From contig BAXV01000051.1 of NCBI GenBank assembly GCA_001310715.1, positions 1 to 26,770 on the forward strand: DNA of 26,770 nucleotides, in the 5' to 3' direction. Below are positions 1 through 8,919 of the stretch, piece after piece (the stretch's first letter is position 1; every line of letters begins with the position of its first letter). Origin of the DNA: Pseudovibrio sp. JCM 19062 (GTDB taxonomy: Bacteria; Pseudomonadota; Alphaproteobacteria; Rhizobiales; Stappiaceae). Below the pieces are notes generated by a model that worked only from the letters and a program-made list of their open reading frames with translations, was not told the origin of the DNA and did not search any database. Made by a program: the position numbers and the translations under genes.

Positions 1-9
1 CAAATCAGA

Positions 10-48
10 CAAAAGCCCCCGATGCCTAACAGCACGGGGCTTTTGTGC
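10..48 (+). terminator. Rho-independent terminator of a gene left of the window
   Basis: A perfect 10-bp inverted repeat (arms 10-19 and 36-45, CAAAAGCCCC / GGGGCTTTTG) encloses a 16-nt loop. The 3' arm ends in a T-rich stretch. The A-rich 5' arm means the hairpin could also work on the minus strand. No gene in the window ends into it, so it most likely terminates a gene upstream of base 1. Confidence 0.7.
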
Positions 49-110
49 GTTTAAAGAACCATCCCCTCAAACAATCTAAATGTGCTTGCGCCCAACCGAG
101 TGATCGTGTT

Positions 111-170
111 TGCGTTGGTTTGTGTCGGTTTGCGTTATTTGCGTGAGAATTGCGTTGTTCTGCGTTGCTA
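111..170 (+). repeat. Six-unit, 10-bp-phased TGCGTT repeat
   Basis: Direct repeats of TGCGTT, or one-to-two-base variants, start at 111, 121 (TGTGTC), 131, 140 (TGCGTG), 151 and 161. The spacing is about one helical turn, and most units are followed by a T-rich tail. On the minus strand the unit reads AACGCA. This could be an array of binding sites on one face of the helix or a degenerate simple repeat. The sequence alone does not decide. Confidence 0.55.
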
Positions 171-370
171 TGTTTAGAATCTCGCGCACGAGTCGGCTGC
201 CGGTGTTGCTTCACAGAAATGGCGGAGGAGTATGTCTTTTTCCTGCGGAAACCGCAAATAGATTTATCCCCGCATTACGGTCAGCTATCGTTTGATACTG
301 TCCGCTGAGATATCCCTTAAGAGGCGTTCTTGGTTGTCTCGGGAAAAACAGGCAGGACACCTCGTGAGGA

Positions 371-420
371 TAGAGCGCGTCCCGTTTGATTGGCTTCAAT
401 CAAACGGGAAGAAGTCGCTC
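371..420. repeat. Palindromic intergenic element with a perfect 12-bp stem
   Basis: Arms 381-392 (CCCGTTTGATTG) and 397-408 are perfectly complementary around a 4-nt loop (GCTT). Outside them, TAGAGCG at 371-377 pairs approximately with CGCTCCA near 415-421. There is no T-run on either side, so it does not look like a simple terminator. The TAGAGC terminus is shared with the repeat units at 433 and 481, which suggests related small intergenic repeats. Confidence 0.55.
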
Positions 421-432
421 CAGCAAGAAAGT

Positions 433-480
433 TAGAGCACAATGTGTGAATGCAGATGAACACGCGTGAAAATAAAGAGG
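433..480 (+). repeat. Palindromic repeat unit A (right arm decayed)
   Basis: This 48-base unit begins TAGAGCACAATGTGTGAATG and ends AAAGAGG. It abuts unit B, which begins again with TAGAG at 481, so the two form a tandem pair. The core GTGAATGCA-ATGAAC is shared with unit B and with the inverted copy C at 1601-1638. The right arm is too diverged to pair well with the left. Confidence 0.6.
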
Positions 481-522
481 TAGAGTTTGGTGCGTGAATG
501 CATATGAACGCAACATGCTCTA
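481..522 (+). repeat. Palindromic repeat unit B, upstream of the oxidoreductase
   Basis: Arms 481-495 and 508-522 match as an inverted repeat at 12 of 15 positions, with the centre GAATGCATATGA. The unit ends 19 bases before the oxidoreductase start codon. If transcribed, it would form a hairpin just ahead of the ribosome binding site (GGGAGAGGAAG, 523-533). An inverted copy lies immediately after the same gene. Confidence 0.6.
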
Positions 523-541
523 GGGAGAGGAAGTTTAATCT

Positions 542-1600
542 ATGACAAAAAGCCAAATCAAATTTGCAGCGGTTGGATTAGATCACCGCCACATTTACCA
601 ACAGGCAGCAAATATGCAAGCCGTTGGCGGAGAGTTTGTAGGGTGGTGGACGCAAGGCGAACCCAGTACGCTGAATGGTTTTAAAAAAAAGGTTCCCGGA
701 TATTCCACGGATCGAAGATCGGAGATCTTTGTTCGAAAATCCGGAAATAGATCTGATAGTCATTGCCGCTGTGCCATCAGAGCGTGCTGCACTGGCGATT
801 GAGGCAATGGAAAATGGCAAGGACGTGATGGTCGATAAGCCAGGGTGCACTACCGTTGAGCAGCTGGAGGCTATTAAAGAGTGTGTTGCCAGAACAGGAC
901 GTATTTGGTCTGTTAATTTTTCCGAGCGCTTTCAGGTGGCGTGCGTCACAAAAGCTGCGGAACTGATAGAGGCTGGTGAGATAGGCGATGTGATCCAGAC
1001 AGTCGGCCTTGGCCTCATCGTCTCAACCGCGATACGCGTCCCGATTGGTTCTTTGATAAAGAAAAATACGGCGGTATTTTATGTGATATTGCGTCTCACC
1101 AGATAGACCAGTTTTTATACCTCACCTCTTCCACCGATGCCGAAGTCACGATGGCAGTGGCGACCAACTATGCCAATCCGCAAGATCCGGGTCTACAAGA
1201 CTTCGGTCAACTCTCACTGCAAAGCGAAAAAGCGCATGGGTTTATTCGCGTTGATTGGTATACACCTGACGGTTTGCCGACATGGGGTGATGGCCGACTG
1301 ACCATATTGGGCACGAAGGGTTATATAGAGCTTCGCAAATACACCAATATCGGTGTTGAGGATACAAAAGACAATTTGTATCTCGTGAACGATAAAAAGT
1401 GCGAGTACATTGATTGTCGGGATGCAGGATATCCTTACTTCCAGAATTTATCCAATGACATTTGTAATAGAACAGAAACGGCAATGCAGCAGAGCCATTG
1501 TTTCAAAGTAATGGAACTTGCTTTAAAGGCGCAGGAAATGGCAGATACCTCTTTGCAGGCTAAAGTTAATACAAGTGCAAAGGCGGAACCGGTCTGTTAA
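542..1600 (+). CDS. Gfo/Idh/MocA-family NAD(P)-dependent oxidoreductase (frameshifted as sequenced)
   Basis: Members of this family act on sugars, inositols and related polyols, with an N-terminal Rossmann domain and a C-terminal dimerisation domain. The start follows GGGAGAGGAAG by about 8 bases. Two breaks divide the frame: an extra A in the A8 run at 683-690, and a missing C near 1013. Correcting both gives 352 residues, the usual size. Family marks are the MVDKPGCTTVEQLEA segment (EKP-like motif) and a downstream ASHQIDQFLYL segment holding the expected active-site His. The nucleotide-binding loop is atypical: GLDHRH stands where GxGxxG is expected. The substrate cannot be told. Palindromic repeats flank the gene on both sides, and a LysR gene follows after 134 bases. 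Confidence 0.8.
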
Positions 1601-1638
1601 AACACGTTCGGTCATCTGCATTCACGCAACGTGCTCTA
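1601..1638 (-). repeat. Palindromic repeat unit C, inverted relative to A and B
   Basis: Read on the minus strand, it begins TAGAGCACGTTGCGTGAATG, nearly identical to the left half of units A and B. The right arm (GACCGAACGTGTTTT) pairs partly with it. It starts directly after the TAA of the oxidoreductase. The gene is therefore bracketed by the same element in opposite orientations. Confidence 0.6.
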
Positions 1639-1734
1639 TGGGGCTGCTCTTCGGGAGATTGCTGGCAGTTGTTGGCCTGATTGGCTTTCAAACCCTGCCG
1701 GATGTTGGTGCAGGATTGTTTGTGAGGGAAGTTT

Positions 1735-2638
1735 ATGATCGACAAGCTGGAGATGTTTATTGCGCTGGCGCGTGAGAAGCATTTTGGGAAGGCAGCGGAG
1801 GAGTGCGCCGTGACGCAACCGACGCTGTCTGCCAATATCAAGCAGCTTGAAGAGCAACTGGGCGTTCTGCTGGTTTTGCGCGGCTCACGTTTTCAGGGCC
1901 TGACGCCTGAAGGCAAACGGGTGCTTGAATGGGCGCGCAAGCTGGTGGCCGATACGCGGACCATGAAACAGGAGCTGAAGGCGGTTAGTGATGGCCAGTC
2001 GGGAACCTTGCGCATTGCCTCCATTCCAACAGCTCTGACTTATGTTCCTGAACTTACCACCTGCTTTAGTCAGGATAACCCCGGCGTTGATTTTGCGGTG
2101 TTCTCGCGCCCGTCCTCCGAGATTCTGGCGCAGCTGGAAAATCTGGAGATTGATGTTGGTCTGACCTATCTGGACAACGAGCCGCTGGGGCGGGTTTTGC
2201 AAGTTCCGCTTTATCGTGAGCGTTACTGCTTTGTTGTTGCGCAAGGCGGGCCGTTGTCTGGCCGGGAGCAGGCGAGCTTGCAGGATGTGAGCGGGGTTCC
2301 GCTGTGCCTGCTGACCAGTGACATGCAATGCCGGCGGATCATCAACAACATCCTTCTTGATAATGACGTGGTGGCAAAACCGGTTCTGCAGTCGGATTCC
2401 ATCATGTGCCTGTTGGCCCATGTGCGGACAGGGCGATGGGGGACGATTATCCCACAGGCAGTGGCGCAGACGATTGCCTCGGATCATCTGGAGATTATCC
2501 CGATTGCCGACCTTATGCGAGCATTATGGTGGGCCTGATTGCGACGCAGCGCGAGCTCGTGCACCGCTTCTGGACGCCTTTTTAAAGCGTGTTGCGGGAA
2601 TTTCGCAGAGCAAATCACTCGGTACGTGCTTACCTTGA
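1735..2638 (+). CDS. fdsR: LysR-family regulator, probable formate dehydrogenase regulator (frameshifted as sequenced)
   Basis: The N-terminal winged helix-turn-helix is clear (residues about 1-60, with FGKAAEECAVTQPTLSANIK). A periplasmic-binding-protein-like effector domain follows. The start at 1735 follows GAGGGAAG. The frame breaks at 2511 and again at 2564; at each point restoring a CC run to CCC continues the protein, giving 301 residues, normal for LysR. It lies 95 bases upstream of fdsG in the same direction. This fits the LysR gene commonly found next to fds operons, so control of fds by this protein is an inference from position. The gene symbol is tentative. Confidence 0.78.
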
Positions 2639-2733
2639 TAGGGATGTACAATCGCCCAACGGATATATCATATTGATTGCCTGTGACATATTGTGCCTAT
2701 TCGATGCATTGACGTGCGAGGAGGGAGGATTTT

Positions 2734-3210
2734 ATGGCCTTGCAGACGCAATCGCAGGAGATAGAAAAAGAAACGGCCGCGATTATTGATGTTCATGAGC
2801 ATCAGGAAGGGCCGCTCCTGCCTATCCTGCACGATGTGCAGAGTAAGTTTGGTTACGTTCCCGAAGATGCGCTGTTACAGATCGCAGATCGGTTGAACCT
2901 GAGCCGCGCTGAAGTTCATGGAACAATGAGTTTTTACCACGACTTTCGCAAGGCACCTGCGGGCCGTCATGTGCTGAAGGTGTGCCGTGCGGAAGCCTGT
3001 CAGTCTATGGGCGGCGAAAAGCTTGCCGAGGACATTCAAAACGACCTCGGCATCAAGTGGCATGAAACCACGCCTGACGGGAAGGTCACGCTGGAGCCGG
3101 TCTATTGCCTTGGACTGTGCTCGTGTGCCCCTGCCGCGATGATGGATGGTGAGCTGCATGGACGTCTTGATGAAGCTGGCGTTTTAAAGCTGGTTGAGGA
3201 GGTGAAGTGA
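2734..3210 (+). CDS. fdsG: NAD-dependent formate dehydrogenase, gamma (FdsG) subunit
   Basis: A 158-residue NuoE-like protein with a thioredoxin-fold 2Fe-2S domain. The four cluster cysteines are C84 and C89 (KVCRAEACQSMG), then C125 and C129 (YCLGLCSCAP). It passes electrons within the soluble formate dehydrogenase, next to the FMN-bearing FdsB. The start follows GAGGAGGGAGG, an unusually strong ribosome binding site. The 95-base gap behind the LysR gene is the likely place for the operon promoter and operator. The stop codon overlaps the first base of the fdsB start (TGATG), so the two are translationally coupled. The frame is intact. Confidence 0.93.
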   Translation: MALQTQSQEIEKETAAIIDVHEHQEGPLLPILHDVQSKFGYVPEDALLQIADRLNLSRAEVHGTMSFYHDFRKAPAGRHVLKVCRAEACQSMGGEKLAEDIQNDLGIKWHETTPDGKVTLEPVYCLGLCSCAPAAMMDGELHGRLDEAGVLKLVEEVK

Positions 3211-4766
3211 TGGGGGGTGTCCTTTACGTTCCTTGTGATGCTGCGGCTTTGGCTGTTGGCGCTGACCGTGTGGCTGACGCGCTGCGCGAAGAGCTGAGCG
3301 CGCGTGGTGTGGGTGCGAAGATCATCCGCAACGGGTCGCGCGGTATGCATTGGCTGGAGCCGCTGGTTGAAGTGGAAACCGAGCGCGGCCGTATTGCCTA
3401 TGGTCCGGTGAAACCTTCTGATGTTGCCGATCTGCTGGATAATGGGCTTCTTGAAGGGGCCGAGCATGCGCTGTGCCATGGCCTGACAGAAGAAATGCCT
3501 TATCTGAAACGGCAGACAAGGCTGACGTTTTCGCGCTGCGGCATTACCGATCCGTTGTCGCTTGCGGATTACAAGCAGCATCAGGGTTTTCGCGGCCTGC
3601 AACGCGCGCTGGAAATGACGCCTGCCGGAATTATCAAAGAAGTGACAGAGAGCGGATTGCGCGGACGTGGCGGCGCAGGGTTTCCGACGGGGATTAAGTG
3701 GAACACGGTGCTGAAGGCGCAAGGCGCGCAGAAGTACATTGTCTGCAATGCTGATGAGGGCGATAGCGGTACATTCTCCGACCGGATGATCATGGAGGGT
3801 GATCCGTTCGTTCTGATCGAAGGGATGGCGATTGCCGGTATCGCGACGGGCGCGACCAAGGGCTACATCTACACACGCTCTGAATATCCACATGCGGTTG
3901 CGATTATGCGCGATGCGATCAGGATTGCGCGAGATGCGGGCATTCTCGGGACCTCCGTGATGGGTTCTGCTTATGCGTTTGATATGGAAGTGCGGGTTGG
4001 TGCCGGGGCCTATGTGTGCGGTGAGGAGACCTCGTTGCTCAATAGCCTTGAAGGCAAGCGCGGTGTTGTGCGCGCCAAGCCTCCGCTTCCGGCGATTGAG
4101 GGGCTGTTTGGCTGTCCGACCGTGGTCAACAACGTGATGTCGCTGGCTTCCGTGCCGATTATTATGGATCGTGGGGCACGGTTTTATCGCGATTATGGCG
4201 TGGGCAATTCCCACGGGACTATTCCGATCCAGCTGACCGGGAACATCAAGTACGGTGGTCTCTATGAGACGGCTTTTGGTCTGACGCTGAATGATCTGAT
4301 TTATGACATTGGTGGTGGTACGCTCAGTGGTCGTCCGGTGAAGGCGGTTCAGGTTGGCGGGCCGCTGGGGGCGTATTTCCCGCCCTCGCTGTTTGATACC
4401 ATTTTTGACTATGAGGCGTTTATTGAGCGTAACGGGATGATCGGACATGCCGGGATCGTGGTGTTTGACGATACAGTCGATATGCTCAAGCAGGCGCGGT
4501 TTGCCATGGAGTTTTGCGCCATTGAGAGCTGCGGCAAGTGTACGCCGTGCCGCATTGGTTCTGTGCGCGGTGTGGAAGTACTGGACCGGATTGCGCGAGG
4601 GGATCAGCCGGAGGAGCAGGTTGAGTTGCTCACCGACCTTTGCGACACGATGAAGATGGGCTCGCTGTGCGCTCTCGGCGGGTTTGTGCCGTATCCTGTG
4701 ATGAGTTCTGTAACGCATTTTCCGCAGGATTTTCACGTAAAGCCATTAACAGATGCTGCGGAGTGA
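3210..4766 (+). CDS. fdsB: NAD-dependent formate dehydrogenase, beta (FdsB) subunit, NADH/FMN-binding
   Basis: A NuoF-like protein of 518 residues that carries FMN and a 4Fe-4S cluster and reduces NAD+. Motifs are the FMN/NAD loop SGLRGRGGAGFPTG (about residue 148), the VCNADEGDSGTFSDR segment and the cluster ligands ESCGKCTPCR (about residue 440), with a further Cys in GSLCALGGF. The N-terminal 110 residues form the extra domain typical of FdsB. I chose the ATG at 3210 over the GTG at 3207 because AGGAGG (3197-3202) then sits 7 bases upstream. The frame is fully open over 1.56 kb, unlike its neighbour fdsA. The fdsA start follows 4 bases after the stop. Confidence 0.93.
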   Translation: MGGVLYVPCDAAALAVGADRVADALREELSARGVGAKIIRNGSRGMHWLEPLVEVETERGRIAYGPVKPSDVADLLDNGLLEGAEHALCHGLTEEMPYLKRQTRLTFSRCGITDPLSLADYKQHQGFRGLQRALEMTPAGIIKEVTESGLRGRGGAGFPTGIKWNTVLKAQGAQKYIVCNADEGDSGTFSDRMIMEGDPFVLIEGMAIAGIATGATKGYIYTRSEYPHAVAIMRDAIRIARDAGILGTSVMGSAYAFDMEVRVGAGAYVCGEETSLLNSLEGKRGVVRAKPPLPAIEGLFGCPTVVNNVMSLASVPIIMDRGARFYRDYGVGNSHGTIPIQLTGNIKYGGLYETAFGLTLNDLIYDIGGGTLSGRPVKAVQVGGPLGAYFPPSLFDTIFDYEAFIERNGMIGHAGIVVFDDTVDMLKQARFAMEFCAIESCGKCTPCRIGSVRGVEVLDRIARGDQPEEQVELLTDLCDTMKMGSLCALGGFVPYPVMSSVTHFPQDFHVKPLTDAAE

Positions 4767-4770
4767 CCCA

Positions 4771-7633
4771 ATGTCCCTGATTAAAGAGAAAGATTACGGC
4801 ACTCCAAAATCAACCGCTGAGAAAAACGTCACCATCAACGTCGATGGTTTTGATGTGACCGTTCCTGAGGCACGTCGGTGATGCGTGCTTCCAGGGAAGC
4901 TGGTATTCAGGTGCCCAAACTGTGCGCGACGGATATGGTGGATGCGTTCGGGTCCTGCCGCTTGTGTCTGGTGGAGATTGAAGGACGGCGCGGAACGCCA
5001 GCTTCCTGTACCACGCTGGTGGAAGAGGGTATGAAGGTTCGCACCCAGACAGATCGCCTCAAAGGGCTGCGCCGTGGTGTCATGGAGCTATATATCTCTG
5101 ACCATCCGCTGGACTGTCTGACCTGCGCTGCCAATGGGGACTGCGAGTTGCAGGATATGCTGGTGCGGTTGGCCTGCGTGAGGTGCGCTATGAGCTGATG
5201 GCTGAACCACTTTAACAAACGTGATGGCGGCGGTGAGGTGAATGCCTGCTGGAAGCCAAAGGATGAGAGCAATCCCTATTTTACCTATGACCCGGCCAAA
5301 TGCATTGTGTGCTCGCGGTGTGTGCGGGCTTGTGAGGAAGTGCAGGTACATTTGCTCTAACCATTGAAGGGCGCGGCTTTGACTCTCGTGTGACCGCTGG
5401 CATGGCGGAAAGCTTCCTCGATTCTGAATGCGTTTCCTGCGGGGCCTGTGTTCAGGCTTGTCCGACTGCCACGCTTCAGGAAAAGTCCGTGATTGATATC
5501 GGGCAGCCGGAGCATTCTGTGGTCACGACCTGTGCCTATTGCGGTGTTGGGTGTTCGTTCAAGGCAGAGATGCGTGGTGATGAGTTGGTGCGCATGGTGC
5601 CGTACAAGGACGGTAAAGCGAACCGTGGTCATTCTTGTGTGAAGGGCCGTTTTGCCTACGGTTATGCGGCGCATCAGGACCGTATTTTGAACCGATGGTG
5701 CGTGAGAGCGTTGATCAGCATGGCGCGAAGTGTCGTGGGATGAAGCTTTGAGCTTCGCCGCTGACAAGATGAGGGGCCTTCAGCAGACGTATGGCAAAGA
5801 ATCTGTTGGGTGATCACATCCTCCCGCTGTACCAACGAGGAAACTTATCTCGTTCAGAAGCTGACGCGGGCTGTGTTTGAGAACAACAACACGGATACGT
5901 GTGCCCGTGTGTGTCATTCGCCAACCGGGTATGGCCTTGGACAGACGTTCGGCACCTCTGCGGGGACGCAGGATTTTGACAGTGTTGAGCAGTCAGATGT
6001 GGTGGTGGTTATCGGGGCGAACCCGACCGATGGACATCCGGTGTTCGGCTCGCGCCTGAAGAAGCGGCTGCGTCAGGGTGCCAAGCTGATCGTGATTGAT
6101 CCGCGCCGGACAGATCTGGTGAGATCGCCGCATGTTGAAGCCTCGCATCATTTGGCTCTGCGTCCGGGAACCAACGTTGCGATTGTGACGGCGATGGCGC
6201 ATGTGATCGTGACTGAGGGCCTGTTTGATGAGGCCTTCATCAAGGAGCGCTGTGAGTGGGACGAGTTTCAGGATTATGTTGAGTTTGTCTCTGATCCGGT
6301 GAACAGTCCGGAAGCCGTTGAGCTTTTGACGGGTGTGCCTGCGGAAGAGGTGCGCGGTGCGGCACGGCTTTATGCGTGTGGCGGTAACGGAGCGATCTAC
6401 TACGGCCTTGGAGTGACTGAGCACAGTCAGGGCTCCACCACAGTTATCGGCATTGCTAACCTTGCCATGCTGACCGGTAATATTGGTAAGGAAGGCGTTG
6501 GGGTTAATCCTCTGCGCGGTCAGAACAATGTGCAGGGCTCCTGTGATATGGGATCGTTCCCGCATGAGCTGCCGGGGTATCGGCATGTGAAGAATGCAGA
6601 TGCGCGCGATATCTATGAGGAGATCTGGGGTGTTACCATCTCGGATGAACCGGGTTTGCGCATCCCGAATATGCTGGATGCCGCGGTTGAGGGAACGTTC
6701 AAGGGTCTTTATGTGCAGGGTGAAGACATCTTGCAGTCTGATCCTGATACCAAGCACGTTGCGGCTGGTCTTGCGGCTATGGAATGCGTGATTGTTCATG
6801 ACTTGTTTTTGAACGAGACCGCGAACTACGCCCATGTGTTCTTACCGGGCTCGACGTTCCTTGAGAAAGACGGAACCTTTACCAACGCAGAGCGGCGTAT
6901 CAACCGTGTGCGTAAGGTTATGGCGCCGCGCAATGGCTATGCGGATTGGGAAGTGACCCAGTTGCTAGCAAATGCCTTGGGTGCGAACTGGACCTACACC
7001 CATCCTTCGCAGATCATGGAGGAGATTGCGGCGACCACACCGAGCTTTGCCAATGTGACCTATGATCTGTTGGATGAGCAGGGTTCTGTTCAGTGGCCGT
7101 GCAACGAGGCGAACCCGGAAGGGACGCCGACTATGCACATTGGCGGGTTTGTTCGCGGTAAGGGGCGTTTCATTCGTACCGATTATGTGGCGACGGATGA
7201 GAAGACCGGACCGCGCTTCCCGCTGCTGCTGACCACGGGCCGTATCCTGAGCCAGTATAATGTGGGTGCGCAGACGCGGCGGACGGACAATGTGGTCTGG
7301 CATGAGGAAGACGTTCTTGAAATCCATCCGCATGATGCTGAACTGCGGGGTATCAAGGATGGGGATTGGGTTAAGCTCATGAGCCGTTCTGGCGAGACCA
7401 GTTTGCGGGCGGATGTGACGGATCGGGTCTCGACGGGTGTTGTCTACACAACGTTCCACCATCCAACGACGCAGGCCAATGTGGTGACGACCGATTACTC
7501 TGATTGGGCGACGAACTGTCCTGAGTATAAGGTGACGGCGGTTCAGGTCTCTCTTTCCAACGGTCCGACCGAGTGGCAGGAAGAGTATCAGGAACATGCA
7601 GCACGCGCACGGCGGATTGTAGCGGCTGAATAG
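4771..7633 (+). CDS. fdsA: NAD-dependent formate dehydrogenase, alpha (FdsA) catalytic subunit (eight frame breaks as sequenced)
   Basis: This is the molybdenum (or tungsten) bis-MGD subunit that oxidises formate to CO2. Restored, it has 956 residues, the normal FdsA length. Cluster ligands run in the expected order: 2Fe-2S C52/C63/C66/C80; the H112-C116-C119-C125 cluster; C179/C182/C185/C189; C222/C225/C228/C232; and C256/C259/C263/C291. The active-site pair is C384-H385 in TCARVCHSPTGYGL; Cys, not selenocysteine, is encoded. Single bases appear to be missing near 4869, 5159, 5198, 5204, 5345, 5692, 5722 and 5808. Each is a loss from a run of identical bases. From 5810 to 7633 the frame is open. 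Either this half gene was badly sequenced or the gene is dead; I favour the first. Confidence 0.88.
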
Positions 7634-7717
7634 GTTGATTTGACGCTGGGCTGCGCGTGCGTTTGTGTGCGCAGCTTAGGCTCATGGAAAAGATGATAGA
7701 GGGAGGAGAGCTGGAGC

Positions 7718-7936
7718 ATGGCGCCGGAAAAGCTCACCTACATGGCAAACCAGATTGCTGGTTTCTTTAAGCATAAGCCGCATGATGAAGCGATTGCGGG
7801 CATCGCCAATCACATCAATGATTTTTGGGAACCGCGTATGCGGTTGCAGCTGTTTGACATTGTGAAGAATGGCGGCGAGGGGCTCAACCCGTTGGTGGTT
7901 GAGGCTGAACCTTCCATTCGCAGGCCTGCGCAATAA
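7718..7936 (+). CDS. fdsD: Formate dehydrogenase delta subunit FdsD
   Basis: A 72-residue protein matching the small FdsD family. It has the MANQIAGFF start region, an H-x3-EA-x2-I-A-x-HI segment and the FWEPRMRLQLFDIV core. The subunit is small and assists assembly or stability of the Fds complex. The start follows GAGGGAGGAG by about 8 bases. It lies 84 bases after fdsA on the same strand. In many fds operons fdsC (an FdhD-type sulfurtransferase) stands between fdsA and fdsD. It is absent here and must be elsewhere if the enzyme is active. Confidence 0.85.
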   Translation: MAPEKLTYMANQIAGFFKHKPHDEAIAGIANHINDFWEPRMRLQLFDIVKNGGEGLNPLVVEAEPSIRRPAQ

Positions 7937-8040
7937 TTGATTGCTGTTTTGCATGAGCGCCGAATGCGTTGGCGGAAGTGCCGTTGCACATCTGCAAAGA
8001 GGTGGAGCTTTGTCATGGGCTCCTCCGCGTTCTCATTGGT

Positions 8041-8919
8041 TTATTGGTCTGGCCAGTACTCGCCAAGCTCATTGCGGCAGTTCTCTAATCTTGTGATGTT
8101 GTCGATAACACCTTGTCCGCCATCTGCAACAAGAAGGCCAAGGATCATTTCAATGAGTGCTGAGGTGGCAATATAGCTTTCAAAATAATGGGGGCTTTGC
8201 ACGGGGGTGAGTAGGAGGTCCGTTGAATAGGTGGCCAGCGGGGAGGTTCTGGTATCGGTGATGCCGATTACTCTTGCACCCACTTCATTGGCCCGTTTGG
8301 CAACGCGCACAGTGTCTTTCGCGCAGGGGTTCAGGGAAATTGCGATGATAACATCATCCGCGCTGATACTCTCTACCTGATCTGCGATTTCGCCATTCTT
8401 GCGGTTGATGAGATGCCAGTTGCGAAAGCACATGGCTGCGACAAAGTGCAGGTAGTTTGCAAGCGCGTGGGACGCGTGCATGCCAATGACGAATACATTG
8501 CGTGCGGTCTTCAGCGATGAGATGACGTGTTGCAGGTGTTCGCGGTCGATGGTGTCGAACAGGTGCTTCACGTTGCCGAGCGTGGCACTTTTAAAGCTTT
8601 GCAAGGAGGCTTCAATATCTGAAGTGCCTTGGGTGTCCTGAAGGTCGCCTGATCTGGGGGAATGGTTGGAGGAGAACTCCTCAAATGCGCCACGGTATAC
8701 ATCACGCATGGCATTGTAGGTGTCGAACTCAAGTGACTTTGCAAGTCTGTTCATTGTAGGGGGAGGGACGTCTGCGCGGGCTGCGACTTGTCGCATGGAC
8801 AGTGTGGCAACGTCTCCTGGATATTCCAGAATGTGAGCCGCGCTTTTCTTGAGCTGCTTGCTTAGATTTGGATAGGTTTTTGTAAGTAGTCCCACCGTCT
8901 CCTGGTAGCTTTTCGTCAT
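8041..8919 (-). CDS. MurR/RpiR-family transcriptional regulator with SIS domain
   Basis: 292 residues. The N-terminal RpiR helix-turn-helix (about residues 1-77) contains the recognition segment TLSMRQVAARADVPPPTMNR. A sugar-isomerase (SIS) domain follows, with VFVIGMHASHALANY and ADDVIIAISLNPCAKDT forming the phosphosugar-binding-like loops. SIS domains usually sense phosphorylated sugars or acids. I start at 8919 because GGGAGGGG lies 5 bases upstream; an ATG 8 codons earlier lacks this. It is divergent from the TRAP genes across 611 bases and probably controls them, an inference from arrangement. It converges with fdsD, 104 bases away. Confidence 0.87.
   Translation of the reverse strand: MTKSYQETVGLLTKTYPNLSKQLKKSAAHILEYPGDVATLSMRQVAARADVPPPTMNRLAKSLEFDTYNAMRDVYRGAFEEFSSNHSPRSGDLQDTQGTSDIEASLQSFKSATLGNVKHLFDTIDREHLQHVISSLKTARNVFVIGMHASHALANYLHFVAAMCFRNWHLINRKNGEIADQVESISADDVIIAISLNPCAKDTVRVAKRANEVGARVIGITDTRTSPLATYSTDLLLTPVQSPHYFESYIATSALIEMILGLLVADGGQGVIDNITRLENCRNELGEYWPDQ

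Larger units (their letters stand above)
49..541. other. Gene-free upstream region with repeats
   Basis: No convincing coding sequence is visible in this stretch. The open frames are short, overlap on both strands and lack protein-like composition. It holds a 10-bp-periodic TGCGTT array (111-170), a strong hairpin inside a larger imperfect palindrome (371-420) and two tandem palindromic repeat units (433-530). The last 20 bases carry the ribosome binding site of the oxidoreductase. Confidence 0.6.

Noticed and set aside
683..690. Programmed frameshifting at the A8 run in the oxidoreductase gene
   Set aside because: A slippery run could recode, but a second unrelated break and the window-wide indel pattern make an artefact simpler.
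3102..4736. A 544-codon minus-strand frame opposite fdsB
   Set aside because: It is His/Arg/Asn-rich, as expected from the antisense of a GC-biased gene, and fdsB is certain on the other strand.
5810..7633. Treating the 607-codon frame as an independent molybdopterin oxidoreductase
   Set aside because: It begins mid-domain and joins in register to the upstream fdsA pieces once missing bases are restored.
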